Source of the DNA: JAGVSR01 sp963786675
GTDB taxonomy: Bacteria > Pseudomonadota > Alphaproteobacteria > Rhizobiales > Hyphomicrobiaceae
Assembly (NCBI GenBank): GCA_963786675.1
Contig: CAWAZY010000001.1
Span: 310,001-374,000 of the forward strand
Reading direction: 5' to 3'
Length of the DNA: 64,000 nucleotides
A program made the position numbers and the translations under genes. Under the pieces are notes generated by a model that did no database searches, was not told where the DNA came from, and saw only the letters and a program-made list of their open reading frames with translations. This document shows, piece by piece, positions 1-9,768 of this stretch. Numbering within the stretch: position 1 is the stretch's first letter; each line of letters begins with the position of its first letter.

Positions 1-960
1 GGGAAAGAGCGTCGTCAAATGGTCGGACCAATCGTCCATGGTCGCACGGACACCCGGCAGAGCCTCCAGGCGGCCTTCCATGAAGGACCGGAAGGACGCA
101 CCGGCGACGTCGATATACTGGCCGTCCCGATAGACGAAATACATGGGTACATCGAGCGCGTAATCGACGTACCGCTCGTAGCCCATGCCGTCTTCGAACA
201 CGAACGGCAGCATGCCCGTCCGGTTGGGATCGGTATTGCGCCAGACCTCGCTGCGCATCGACTTGAAGCCGTTGGGCTTGCCTTCGGTGATGGGCGAGGA
301 CGCAAACAGTGCCGTTGCGACCGGTTGCAGCGCGAGCGAAACGCGCAGCTTCTTGACCATGTCGGCTTCGCTGGCGAAATCGAGGTTCACCTGGATCGTC
401 GCCGTCCGGTACATCATGTCGAGACCGCGCTTGCCGACTTGGGGCATGTAGCGCGTCATGACCTTGTAGCGTTCCTTGGGCATCTGCGGCGTTTCCGCCA
501 GCGTCCACTTGGGCGAGAACCCAACGCCCAGAAAGCCGATGCCGAGCTGTTCGCCGACACTCAGGACTTCGCGCAAGTGTTCTTCGGTTTCCGCCGCCGT
601 CTGGTGCAGGTTCTCCACGGGCGCGCCCGATAATTCGAACTGCCCGCCCGGCTCCAAACTGATCGTGCCGCCCAGAAGCCCACGCGTCTCGTGATCGGGG
701 CGCTTCAAGGCGATGATGTTGTCGCCTTCCATGATGGCTTCCCATCCGTACTTGGCGATGAGGGCTTCCATCAGGGCACGAATGCCGGTCTCGCCCTCGT
801 AGGGCACCGGTGTCAGACAGCACGTGTAGAACACGAATTTCTCGTGCTCGGTCCCGATGCGCCAATCCGCCTTGGGCTTTTCGCCCGCGGCGATCCAGCC
901 GACAAGATCAGCCCGCGAGCCGATGGCGGGGCTCGCATCACCTTGCTGGCGTGTCGACAT
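1..960 (-). CDS. gshA: Glutamate-cysteine ligase (3' part outside window)
   Basis: It catalyses ATP-dependent joining of glutamate and cysteine, the first step of glutathione synthesis in the cytoplasm. Reading from the ATG at 960, the frame is open to the window edge (320 codons). It starts MSTRQQGDASPAIGSR and carries IGTEHEKFVFY, then ISLEPGGQFELSGAP, which are hallmarks of the GCS2 plant/alphaproteobacterial type. The rest of the protein lies beyond position 1, so it is partial only because of the window. AAGG stands about ten bases before the ATG. It lies downstream of rsmE on the same strand, with a plus-strand secreted protein gene between; ubiA-rsmE-gshA proximity is common in Hyphomicrobiales. 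Family assignment is confident. Confidence 0.92.
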   Translation of the reverse strand, partial: MSTRQQGDASPAIGSRADLVGWIAAGEKPKADWRIGTEHEKFVFYTCCLTPVPYEGETGIRALMEALIAKYGWEAIMEGDNIIALKRPDHETRGLLGGTISLEPGGQFELSGAPVENLHQTAAETEEHLREVLSVGEQLGIGFLGVGFSPKWTLAETPQMPKERYKVMTRYMPQVGKRGLDMMYRTATIQVNLDFASEADMVKKLRVSLALQPVATALFASSPITEGKPNGFKSMRSEVWRNTDPNRTGMLPFVFEDGMGYERYVDYALDVPMYFVYRDGQYIDVAGASFRSFMEGRLEALPGVRATMDDWSDHLTTLFP

Positions 961-1217
961 GCGGGCTGACCTTGGCGGCTGGAACTCGGGGATTGGGACA
1001 AAGTTGTAAATCGTGGAGTCGTGCGCCTGGGTCCAGGCAAGTCTGGTGTTTGGCGCGACCGGGGTTACGTCCCCAGGACCGACAGGTTATGACGAGCCCG
1101 CCGGTCGTGAGCAAGTGCGCCAACAACCTGGACGCGGACCACGCCCGCGTCACGGCAGCCATCGGCAGGGGTCTATACGAGCCACCTGCCTGGAAAGTTT
1201 GCACGGAGACCCGGCCA

Positions 1218-2066
1218 ATGCGACGCACACGAGCCCGGACGGCCATAACGTGGACATCCCGCCTACGCCCTGCATGGCGCTTGGCCGGCCTTGGGCTGCT
1301 AACAGGCCTCTTTTTGGCCGGGGGCGCCGCACCCGCAGCCGCTGGCGACTATTTCCACGTCTGCCGGACGGCAGACGGCAGCTATGAGATGAACGACGGC
1401 GACCTTTACCGCGTCGAAAGTTCAGGCAACGCCGGTTCGCCCATCCCCTACCGGAAGCTCGACGAAGTCACCCTTAAGCGCGAGACGGGATACTGCGAAT
1501 CGCAGGCGGCCCCTGGTCAGCAGTTCAAGTACGAGAGCAGGTCGTACTCCCTGCGTGCGGCCTTTACCGACGACGGCCAGCCGATTGAGGCGACTTTCAT
1601 TTGCGAACTGGCCTCCGACGGCCTGCCCGCAGCCTACGCCTGCGACCGGCAAGTTGTGACATCGAGCAGCCCGGCGCGCGACGGCGCCGATGGTGCATCG
1701 TCCGTCACTGGACGTGGGACGGGTGCGAGCCTGTGGCTGCACAACGGCTCGTTCATGCGCCTTGAGGCCTCCGGCGAAAAGCGCGTCATCCGGTACGACA
1801 CCCCGCGCAAGGGCATGCTGGCCGCCGGCGCGCGGCGGGGCACGGTGCTGTTCGAGGGACGGCGCGAGGGTGAAACCTATTCCGGTGTCGCCTACGTGTT
1901 CGCCAAAGGTTGCCCACCGTCATCGTACGCCGTCGCTGGCGAGGTGTCCGCCGACGAGCGGCGCATCACCATGACGGGGAACGCACCACGCCTCGACCGC
2001 TCCTGCCGCGTGACGGGCACGCGCGCCGATACGCTGGTCTTCACCTACAAAGCGGCCACGGACTAG
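1218..2066 (+). CDS. Secreted protein of unknown function
   Basis: No family is recognised. The ATG at 1218 gives 282 residues that begin with a twin-Arg-flanked, Ala/Leu-rich export signal ending near AAPAAAGDYF, so periplasmic location is likely. An upstream in-frame extension back to 810 is antisense to gshA and looks spurious. The mature part has six or more cysteines and alternating polar beta-like stretches (YFHVCRTADGSYEMND; CRVTGTRADTLVFTYKAATD at the end), suggesting a disulfide-bonded beta-rich fold. It is flanked by gshA and rsmE on the opposite strand, so it has its own promoter in 961-1217. The reading frame and signal peptide are clear; the function is not. Confidence 0.75.
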   Translation: MRRTRARTAITWTSRLRPAWRLAGLGLLTGLFLAGGAAPAAAGDYFHVCRTADGSYEMNDGDLYRVESSGNAGSPIPYRKLDEVTLKRETGYCESQAAPGQQFKYESRSYSLRAAFTDDGQPIEATFICELASDGLPAAYACDRQVVTSSSPARDGADGASSVTGRGTGASLWLHNGSFMRLEASGEKRVIRYDTPRKGMLAAGARRGTVLFEGRREGETYSGVAYVFAKGCPPSSYAVAGEVSADERRITMTGNAPRLDRSCRVTGTRADTLVFTYKAATD

Positions 2067-2094
2067 GTCGGCGGCGAACGGCGCGCCAGCCCGG

Positions 2095-2836
2095 CTAGGC
2101 CCAATCGCCCAGTACGGCATTGACGAGGGCGAGGATCGCGATGCCTGCCGTGTCCGCGCGCATGATCCGCGGACCGAGCGACACACGCACAACATAGGGC
2201 AGGCCGATGAGCCGCTCGCGTTCTTGGCGGTCGAACCCGCCTTCGGGTCCAACCAGCACCGCGACGGGACCCGGCGCGATCCGCTTCAGTGTCTCAATGG
2301 GATTTGCATGCTCGGCCGCCTCGTCACAGAAAATCAGCGGCCGGGACTCGCTCCAGGCTGTCAGGACGTCGGCAAGCTTTTCTGGCTCCGCCACTTCGGG
2401 CACGCGCAGCACACCGCACTGCTCGGCGGCCTCGATCACATTCGCGCGCATCCGATCGCCTTTGACGCGATCGGCGACCGTGTACCGCGTGAAGACAGGC
2501 CGCAGCCGCTTGACGCCCATTTCGGTCGCCCTCTGGACCAGAAAATCCAGCCGGGCATGCTTCAGCGGCGCAAACAGGAAATCGATGTCGGGTCCGCCGG
2601 ACTGCGGGCGGACTTGCGATTTCGACGACGAGGCGCACGCCCTTTTTCTCGACGCCGGAGATACGGGCCTGCCACTCGCCGTCCCGCCCATTGAAGACGA
2701 GCACCCCGCCGCCAACCTTCATGCGCATGACATTGATGAGGTAGTTGGCCGCGTCCGGACCGAGGCGGATATCCGCGCGGGGCTCCAAAGGGCACTCTAA
2801 AAATAGGCGTTGCGAGCTGGAATCGTGAATGGCCAT
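2095..2836 (-). CDS. rsmE: 16S rRNA m3U1498 methyltransferase, frame broken
   Basis: RsmE methylates N3 of U1498 in 16S rRNA. The N-terminal PUA-like part starts at the ATG at 2836 (MAIHDSSSQRLFLECPLEP) and runs through INVMRMKVGG and VFNGRDGEWQA. The SPOUT methyltransferase part lies in the next frame, with HARLDFLVQRATEMGVKRL, AVLVGPEGGFDRQE and SLGPRIMRADTAG, the knot and SAM-loop signatures. The frames join near 2615-2622 at GTCGTCGAAATCGCAAG; removing one A of the AAA run restores a continuous VVESQVRPQSGG. A sequencing indel is therefore more likely than a real pseudogene. It is divergent from ubiA with 78 bases between the starts. Confidence 0.88.
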
Positions 2837-2914
2837 GCCCCTGCTTAACGCAACGTCACGACGCCGCAAGCCCCGCCGTTGCACGGCCCCAGCGCCCGCT
2901 CTAGGGTGCGTCGC

Positions 2915-3886
2915 ATGACGGACACATCGACGGCACCTCAGCCTAGCCCCCCCGCTGGCGTCGCGGACGCGCCCCCGGACAATTGGGTCGACCGCGTGGC
3001 GCCCGAACCCTGGCGACCTTACCTGCGGCTGATGCGGCTCGACCGGCCCATCGGAACGTGGCTGTTGCTGTTCCCGTGCTGGTGGTCGCTGGCGCTGGCG
3101 GAAGTCGATCAGGGCCGGCCGTATCCCAATCTCTGGTATCTGTTTCTCTTTGCCGTCGGCGCCCTGGTCATGCGCGGGGCTGGCTGCGCGTTCAACGACT
3201 ACGTGGACCGCGACTACGATGCCCAGGTTGAGCGCACGGCCAGCCGCCCCATTCCCTCCGGTCAGGTGAGCCCCGACGATGCCCTGATCCTGGTCGGCGC
3301 GCTCGGGCTGATCGGGCTCCTGGTCCTTCTGCAATTCAACTGGTTCACCGTTTTCCTGGGCGCGGCTTCGCTGATCCTGGTCGTCGTCTACCCGTTCATG
3401 AAGCGCTACACCTACTGGCCGCAGCTTGTGCTGGGCCTCGCCTTCAACTGGGGCGCGCTGGTGGGATGGGCCGCGGAAAACGGCAGCCTTAGTGCGGCAC
3501 CGATTGCGCTTTATATCGGCGCGGTCGCATGGACGATCGGCTACGACACGATCTACGCCCACCAGGACGCCGAAGACGACCTGATGCTGGGATTGAAATC
3601 CACGGCCCTGCGCTTTGGCGACGATACGCCGACCTGGGTCGGCGGCTTCTATTCGGTCGCCATCGTCCTGTGGACCGTCGCCGGGTTTCTCGCCGGGGCG
3701 CACCTGATCTTCTTCTTCGCACTCGCCCTCGTCGGCCTGCAACTCGCCTGGCAGGTGACCACGCTCGACATCACGGACGCAAAGAACTGCCTGTTCCGCT
3801 TCCGGTCGAACCGCGATGTCGGCATCGCCCTGTTTTTGGGGCTTGCCGCCGACACGCTGCTCTCCTGGTGGTCGGGCTTCGCCTGA
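2915..3886 (+). CDS. ubiA: 4-hydroxybenzoate octaprenyltransferase
   Basis: UbiA attaches the polyprenyl tail to 4-hydroxybenzoate in ubiquinone synthesis, in the inner membrane. The ATG at 2915 (MTDTSTAPQPSPP) gives 323 residues; an in-frame codon at 2879 is less likely because it adds a non-conserved leader. The substrate and Mg-binding motifs are visible: GCAFNDYVDRDYDAQVERT (NDxxDxxxD) and the second site YDTIYAHQDAEDD. About eight hydrophobic helices follow the first motif. UbiK, a ubiquinone accessory factor, is encoded in the same window at 17969. It is convergent with ileS, whose stop codon lies about 14 bases downstream. Confidence 0.95.
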   Translation: MTDTSTAPQPSPPAGVADAPPDNWVDRVAPEPWRPYLRLMRLDRPIGTWLLLFPCWWSLALAEVDQGRPYPNLWYLFLFAVGALVMRGAGCAFNDYVDRDYDAQVERTASRPIPSGQVSPDDALILVGALGLIGLLVLLQFNWFTVFLGAASLILVVVYPFMKRYTYWPQLVLGLAFNWGALVGWAAENGSLSAAPIALYIGAVAWTIGYDTIYAHQDAEDDLMLGLKSTALRFGDDTPTWVGGFYSVAIVLWTVAGFLAGAHLIFFFALALVGLQLAWQVTTLDITDAKNCLFRFRSNRDVGIALFLGLAADTLLSWWSGFA

Positions 3887-3899
3887 GGACCCGGCGGGA

Positions 3900-6800
3900 C
3901 TAGGCGACCTTGCCGTCGATCTCACGCATGGCCGCCGCATCGCGGGCCGACAAATCCGGATAGGCGGGATCGGAGCCCACGTCCGTGGTGATCCGCCATG
4001 ACCGGGCGCACTTGCGGCCCACGGCCCGCTGCGGGATGACCCCGACGCATTTCACATCCGAAGCCACCACCGCGTCCGCCGGCAGCTTGCCGGCTTTCAT
4101 CTCGATTCCCGACGTGATGCACACCTCGGCCATGTCGACCCCATCGAGGCCGCTCATCAGGTCGGCGTCATCGACGTAGACGATCGGCGCCGCTTCGAGC
4201 GACGAGCCGATCCGCTTGGCTGCTCGCTCCAGTTCTAGTGCCGCCGTGACCGCACCGCGGACTTCGCGCACCCGATCCCACTTGGCAGCCAGATTGTCGT
4301 CGCGCCAGGCGCGCGGGAATCTCAGGGAAGCCTTCCAGGTGGATCGATGTGGAGGTGTCGGGGCGAAATTGCAGCCACGCCTCCTCAGCCGTGAACGACA
4401 GGATCGGCGCCAGCCACTTCAGGATGGCGGTGCACAGGTGATCGACGACCGTCAGCGCCGCGCGCCGCCGCAAGCTGGAGGGCGCGTCGCAATAGAGCGC
4501 GTCCTTGCGGATATCGAAGTAGAACGCCGACAGTTCCGTGTTCATGAAGTGGCTGAGCAGCGCCACCACCTTGCGGTAGTCGTAGGTCTCGTAGGCGCGG
4601 CGGATATCGTGATCGAGTTCCGCCAGCCGGTGCAGCATCAGCCGCTCCAGCTCGAACGGCGCCATGTCCGCAAACGCCACCGCGTCCTTGGCCTCGAAGT
4701 GCGCAAGTGCGCCCAGCATCCAGCGCACCGTGTTGCGCAGCTTGCGGTAGGTTTCCGAGAATGTCTTCAGGATCTCCGGTCCGATGCGCAGATCGTCGGA
4801 ATAGTCCGATGCGGCGACCCACAGGCGCAGGATGTCCGCGCCAGACTTCGCCATCACGTCCTGGGGTGCCACGACGTTGCCGAGCGACTTCGACATCTTC
4901 TGGCCCTTCTCGTCCAGAACGAAGCCGTGGGTCAGCACCACGTCGTAGGGGGCATGCCCGCGCGTGCCGCAGCTTTCCAGCAGCGACGACTGGAACCAGC
5001 CGCGATGCTGGTCGGACCCTTCCAGATACATGACGCGATCCTGACCACCCTTGACGAGGCTCTTGCGCGAAATGCCTTTGAGATCGGGGAAAATCTGCGG
5101 ATCTTCCAGCGTGAACGCATGCGTCGATCCGGAATCGAACCACACATCGAGCACGTCTTTGACCTGCTCCCATTTCGGCAGGTCGGCCTTGTCGATCAGA
5201 CCACCGAGGAAGCGTTCCTTTGCATCGTCTTCGAACCAGACATCCGCGCCTTTGTCCGCAAAGGCGGTCTCGATGCGCTGCACCAGCTCCGCGGACTGTT
5301 TCCACGCCGCGCTCGGAATGATTTCGTCGGTTTCCGTATTGCGGAACACCGTGATCGGCACGCCCCACGCGCGCTGGCGCGACACGACCCAATCGGGGCG
5401 CGTGGCAACCATGCCGTTGATACGGTTACGCCCCACCTCGGGCACCCATTCCACGCGCTCGATCTCGCGTTGCGCCAGCGACCGCAGCGTGGGGGCATTG
5501 CCGCCGGATGCGAGGGTCGCTTCCCTCTCCCCGCCCGCGGGGAGAGGGTCAGGGTGAGGGGCAGCCGCTTGTGCAAGCTTCGGCCCCTTTGGGGTCAGAC
5601 CCCAAAGTAGGGGTCTGACCCCTATCGCCCCCTTATCCATCGCGATGAACCATTGCGGCGTGTTGCGGAAGATGACCGGCTTCTTCGAACGCCACGAATG
5701 CGGATACTGATGCTTCAGGCGGCCGCGCGCGATGATGTTGCCGGCCTCGGCCAGCGCCTTGATCACCGCGTCGTTGGCATCACCCTTGTCGCCGTTCTCT
5801 TTCAGAACACGCTTGCCGGTAAAGCCCGGCGCAGCCTTGGTCATCACGCCGTCGGCGTCGACGGTGAACGGCACCGTCACGTCGATGTCGCGATCGCGCA
5901 GCGCCTTCTGGTTTTTCGTCCAGATGATGTAGTCGTCCGCGCCGTGGCCGGGGGCCGTGTGCACGAAGCCCGTGCCCGTGTCGTCGGTGACATGATCGCC
6001 ATCGAGGAGGGGGACGGTGAAGTCGTAGCCGAGGTCAGCGAGCGGATGCGCGCACTCGAACGACGTTTCGGACGAGCACGCTGGCCGGCACCGCTGCGAT
6101 GCGTCCATAGGAGTCCACCTTCGCGGCCTTCATCACGTCGGCCGCGAGCTTGTCGGCGAGGATCAGACGGTCGCCGGTTGCTGCCCAATTGCCTTCAGGC
6201 GCATTTGTGATCTCGTAGAGGCCATAAGAGATTCTGGACGAAAACGAGATCGCGCGGTTGCCGGGGATCGTCCACGGAGTTGTGGTCCAGATCACGACCG
6301 ACGCGTCGATCAGCTTCTCGATCAGGTCTTCCTGGTCCGCCGTGCCGCCCAGCGCCGTGACCGGAAACTTCACCCAGATCATATCGGACTGGTAGTCCTG
6401 GTACTCGACTTCCGCTTCGGCGAGCGCCGTCTTCTCGACGACCGACCACATGACGGGCTTCGAGCCGCGATAGAGCAGACCACTCTCGGCGAACTTCATG
6501 ATCTCGCGGGCAATCGCCGCTTCGGCGCGGAACGCCATCGTCGAATAGGGATTGTCCCAGTCGCCCGTCACGCCAAGCCGCTTGAACTCGGCGCGTTGCA
6601 CGTCGAGCCACTTGGCGGCGAACTCGCGGCACTCCTGGCGGAACTCGTTGACCGGCACGTCGTCCTTGTTGCGGCCCTTGGCGCGGTACTGCTCCTCGAT
6701 CTTCCATTCGATGGGCAGGCCGTGGCAATCCCAGCCCGGTGTGTAGGGGCTGTCGAAGCCCAGCATCTGCTGCGACTTGACGACGAGATCTTTGAGGATC

Positions 6801-7111
6801 TTGTTGAGCGCGTGCCCGATGTGGATGTTGCCGTTGGCGTAGGGCGGACCGTCATGCAGGACGAACTTCGGCCGGCCGCGCGAGGCCTTGCGCATCGCGC
6901 CGTAAAGGTCGATCTCGTCCCAGCGGGCGAGCAGCTTCGGCTCCAGATCGGGAAGACCCGCGCGCATGGGAAAGTCCGTCTTGGGCAGAAACAAAGTCTG
7001 ACCCCAGTCCCGCCCGCCGTCGCCCGCGGGCGATCCTGAGCCCGCCGCCCCTGCGGCCGCATCAGCTTGTTCTTTGTTCCCACGGGGCTTTTCGCCCTTG
7101 TCCTTGGCCAT
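3900..7111 (-). CDS. ileS: Isoleucyl-tRNA synthetase, two frame breaks and an in-frame insert
   Basis: IleRS charges tRNA-Ile. From the ATG at 7111 (MAKDKGEKPRGNKEQ) the class I motifs follow in order: HIGH-type GNIHIGHALNKILKD, the editing-domain GTGFVHTAPGHGADDYI, and KMSKS in DEKGQKMSKSLGNVV. The frame changes near 6070-6080 (one extra C in GTCCGAAACG would explain it) and again near 4310 (before W-RDDNLAAKW); the C-terminal part ends at the TAG at 3900. Both breaks move to +1. Between WFIAMDKG and PTLRSLAQREIE about 43 extra residues are encoded by two palindromes (5523-5622) and read in frame. The gene is essential, so the breaks are probably sequence errors, while the insert looks genuine. 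It follows ribF, with 95 bases between. Confidence 0.93.
5523..5622. repeat. Two palindromic elements inside ileS
   Basis: Palindrome A has arms CCCTCTCCCCG (5523-5533) and CGGGGAGAGGG (5538-5548) around a four-base loop, followed by CAGGGTGAGGGG. Palindrome B has arms GGGGTCAGACCCC (5591-5603) and GGGGTCTGACCCC (5610-5622) around AAAGTA, and its left arm extended by TTT/AAA is itself palindromic. Both resemble dispersed intergenic REP-like elements of alphaproteobacterial genomes, yet here they sit inside an essential coding sequence with no stop in the ileS frame. Confidence 0.8.
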
Positions 7112-7206
7112 GTCCGGTCTTTCGCTTCGGTCTGATTTGGTCTGCGTTCTAGCAATCGCACGGCGCGGCGTCACCCGGACAGGTCAACCCCGTCAGACCG
7201 ACCCTT

Positions 7207-8136
7207 TCAGGCCAGCCCCTTCAGGAGGTCACGCACCTGTGCGACATCGGCGGTCATCTGGGCGATCAGGTCATCCGGGTAGTCGAACTTGCGGTCGCCA
7301 CGAATGAAGTCCACGAATTCGACGTCCATGTCCTGCCCATAGAGATCGCCGTCGAAGTCGAGCAGAAAGACTTCGAGCACCGGCATGCCATCGTCGAACG
7401 TGGGCCGTGTGCCGAGGTAGGCGGCGGCATCATGGGCCACACCGCCGACGTGCGCGCGGACCGCATAAATGCCGTGACCCAGCGCCGTGCCCTTGGGCAT
7501 GGGCACATTCGCCGTCGGATAGCCAAGACCCGTGCCGCGCTTTGCCCCGCCAATGACCGATCCGCTGACAAGCCAACGACGGCCCAATTCCTCCGCCGCG
7601 CCCTTCACATCGCCTTGTGCAAGCTTCAAGCGGATCGCGGTGGACGAGAACACCTCGCCCCCTTCGGCGACGGGCGGAATGACCGTCACTTCGAAGTCGT
7701 GCTCGATGCCCGCGAGGATCATGGATTCGGGGCTACCGCGCCGCTGTTTGCCATAATAGAAATCGTAGCCGACAACGACGTGGCGGACGCCCAGCTTTTC
7801 AACCAGGAACTTGTCGACGAATTCGTAATGTTCCAGCGCCGCGAGCGCGGTATCGAACGGCACGACGAGCACGAAGTCGAGACCCAGCGTCGCCAGGATT
7901 TTGAGCTTTGCCTTCAATGGCGTGAGGCGGAAGTGGTTCTGATCGGGATGGAAGAATTCGCGCGGGTGCGGCTCGAACACCATCACGCCCGCCGCCACGC
8001 CGGCCTTGCGGGCCAGTGACACGGCCTCGCCGATGAGCGCCTGATGCCCGCGGTGAACGCCGTCGAAATTGCCGATGGCCACGACGCCCCCGCGCGCGGG
8101 AGCAGGCATTTCGGCTGAGCCCTCAATGACGATCAT
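7207..8136 (-). CDS. ribF: Bifunctional riboflavin kinase/FAD synthetase
   Basis: RibF phosphorylates riboflavin to FMN and adenylates FMN to FAD in the cytoplasm. The 309-residue protein begins MIVIEGSAEMPAPARGG at the ATG at 8136. The N-terminal nucleotidyltransferase half shows AIGNFDGVHRGHQALI and GYDFYYGKQRRGSPE, then FSSTAIR. The C-terminal kinase half shows GLGYPTANVPMPKGTALGHG and FDGDLYGQDMDVEFVDFIR. Length is normal for the family. It lies between a MaoC hydratase and ileS on the same strand, a common alphaproteobacterial order that suggests cotranscription. Confidence 0.95.
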   Translation of the reverse strand: MIVIEGSAEMPAPARGGVVAIGNFDGVHRGHQALIGEAVSLARKAGVAAGVMVFEPHPREFFHPDQNHFRLTPLKAKLKILATLGLDFVLVVPFDTALAALEHYEFVDKFLVEKLGVRHVVVGYDFYYGKQRRGSPESMILAGIEHDFEVTVIPPVAEGGEVFSSTAIRLKLAQGDVKGAAEELGRRWLVSGSVIGGAKRGTGLGYPTANVPMPKGTALGHGIYAVRAHVGGVAHDAAAYLGTRPTFDDGMPVLEVFLLDFDGDLYGQDMDVEFVDFIRGDRKFDYPDDLIAQMTADVAQVRDLLKGLA

Positions 8137-8191
8137 GATGTGCTCAATCCTCGGCCAGCCCCCGGAGCCGCCGGATCGGACGCTCCCCCGC

Positions 8192-8656
8192 TTAGGCGGC
8201 GGGGCGCGACGGGATCATCAGAACGGCTTCGCCGGTCAGCACGGGCTTGCCGCTCACGCTGCAGACAGTCTCGAATTTGGCGCGCTTCTTTTCCGGCACG
8301 AGTTCGGTGAGTTTCACCGTCGTCACGACCACGTCGTCGATCTTCACCGGCGCCCTGAAGTTCAGCGTCTGCGAAATGTAGACCGAGCCGGGGCCGGGCA
8401 ACTGCATGCCAAAGACCGCGGAAATGTAACCGGCCGACAGTATGCCGTGGGCAATCCGCGCCTTGAACGGGGTCTTGGCCGCGTACTCGGGGTCAAGATG
8501 GATCGGATTGTAGTCGCCCGACAGAGCCGCATAGGCGACGATGTCGGCTTCCGACACCGTACGCGCCATGGAGGCTTCGAGCCCCAGTGTCAGATCCTCG
8601 AAATAGTAGGGCTTGCCAGCGGTCGGCATCATGCGGGGCGATCCTTGGGATTTCAT
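8192..8656 (-). CDS. MaoC-family (R)-hydratase
   Basis: This hot-dog fold enzyme probably hydrates 2-enoyl-CoA substrates; the physiological substrate is not evident. The ATG at 8656 (MKSQGSPRMMPTAGK) is preferred over the upstream 8710 because GGAG lies eleven bases before it. The active-site motif is clear in ALSGDYNPIHLDPEYA (Asp and His dyad), followed by ARIAHGILSAGYIS and the conserved LNFRAPVKIDD. It is the first gene of a probable maoC-ribF-ileS unit. The 154-residue length matches stand-alone MaoC proteins. Confidence 0.88.
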   Translation of the reverse strand: MKSQGSPRMMPTAGKPYYFEDLTLGLEASMARTVSEADIVAYAALSGDYNPIHLDPEYAAKTPFKARIAHGILSAGYISAVFGMQLPGPGSVYISQTLNFRAPVKIDDVVVTTVKLTELVPEKKRAKFETVCSVSGKPVLTGEAVLMIPSRPAA

Positions 8657-8742
8657 GCGGGGCCGGTCTCCAGGGGCAGGCCCTTGAAGCGCGGGGGACA
8701 CTATAGCCACCGCCGCCGTCCGGCAACCTTTGCCCTTGCGGC

Positions 8743-8761
8743 GAAAAAAGCCCCTCGGGGC
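8743..8761 (-). terminator. Possible intrinsic terminator upstream of maoC
   Basis: Read on the minus strand, the short GC stem GCCCCGAGGGGC is followed at once by TTTTTT. The stem is only four or five pairs, so the call is weak. No minus-strand gene is known upstream of it, so it would end a leader or small RNA started between about 8762 and 8955, or act as an attenuator in front of maoC-ribF-ileS. Confidence 0.3.
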
Positions 8762-8955
8762 GGGTCGTTGCGGCTTTGCGGCCCTCCCCGGTATCCGTTG
8801 AGTTGTTCAGAGTGCGCCCCTAGGAGCGGCTGAGGCTTGAGGCAAGGGTTGCTCTTTGCCCAAAATCCGGGCTATAAGCCTCCATTCCCTACTTTAATTT
8901 CGGCAATTCGGCATGCGCCGGGCTTCCTGCCCCGCACGCCAGGAACGGAACCGTC

Positions 8956-9729
8956 ATGACCGACCGCAAGCCCCTGATGCCCAAGGCCACCGCCGTCTGG
9001 CTGGTGGCGAACACCTCGCTCACCTTCGAGCAGATCGCGGAATTCTGCGGGCTCCACGTGCTGGAAGTCAAAGGCATCGCCGACGGTGACGTCGCCCAGG
9101 GCATCAAGGGCATGGACCCGGTCACGTCCAATCAGCTGACCCGTGAAGAGATCGAGCGCGCCGAAAAGGACGCCGGCCATGCGCTGCGCCTGTCGGAGAT
9201 GAAAGTCGACGTCGCACAGACGGTCACCGCCAAGAAGCGCCCGCGCTATACGCCGGTGTCGCGCCGCCACGACCGCCCCAATGCGGTCCTTTGGCTCTTG
9301 CGCAACCATCCGGAACTGAAGGACAGCCAGCTGATGCGTTTGGTGGGCACCACCAAGCCGACCATTGCGCAGATCCGCGACCGGACCCACTGGAACTCGC
9401 CCAACCTCGTACCGCAGGATCCGGTGACGCTCGGCCTGTGTTCGCAGATCGATCTCGACGCCGAAGTGACAAAGGCCGCCCGCCGCGTGGATCGCGAGCG
9501 CAAGGATCAGCAGAAGGACGCCGTCGCCAAGGGCGGCACACTGCTGCCGGCCGAGGAGACGACGGAAGCGCCGCGCCATCCGACCGCATCCATCATCCAA
9601 GCCAAGGAAGCCGACGCGCCGCGCGAAGAGACCGAGACGGAAGAAGCAGCACGCGTCTTCGCAAAGCTGAAGCAAATGTCGAGCGCCGACGCGGATGCCG
9701 ATGCGGATAGCGAGCCCAAGGACGAGTAA
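8956..9729 (+). CDS. trcR: DUF1013 cell-cycle regulator TrcR
   Basis: DUF1013 proteins are small, nearly alphaproteobacteria-restricted DNA-binding regulators named TrcR. The 257-residue product begins MTDRKPLMPKATAVWLV and has the typical conserved first half: NTSLTFEQIAEFCGLHVLEV, an HTH-like segment, then VLWLLRNHPELKDSQLMRLV with GTTKPTIAQIRDRTHWN. The last 70 residues are acidic and low-complexity (EETETEEAARVFAKLKQMSS, then Asp/Ala repeats), probably disordered. The start is fixed by conservation. It is followed 39 bases later by rimO in the same direction. Confidence 0.9.
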   Translation: MTDRKPLMPKATAVWLVANTSLTFEQIAEFCGLHVLEVKGIADGDVAQGIKGMDPVTSNQLTREEIERAEKDAGHALRLSEMKVDVAQTVTAKKRPRYTPVSRRHDRPNAVLWLLRNHPELKDSQLMRLVGTTKPTIAQIRDRTHWNSPNLVPQDPVTLGLCSQIDLDAEVTKAARRVDRERKDQQKDAVAKGGTLLPAEETTEAPRHPTASIIQAKEADAPREETETEEAARVFAKLKQMSSADADADADSEPKDE

Positions 9730-9768
9730 CGCCCACCTGTTTCCGGGCGACGGCCCAAGGCCATACCC

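Noticed and set aside
2324..3940. Minus-strand frame of 538 codons over ubiA and rsmE
   Set aside because: Only its last part is real (the rsmE N-terminus in the correct frame); the remainder is a shadow of ubiA.
8872..9675. Long minus-strand frame of 267 codons
   Set aside because: It is antisense to the conserved DUF1013 (trcR) gene, with no recognisable domain.
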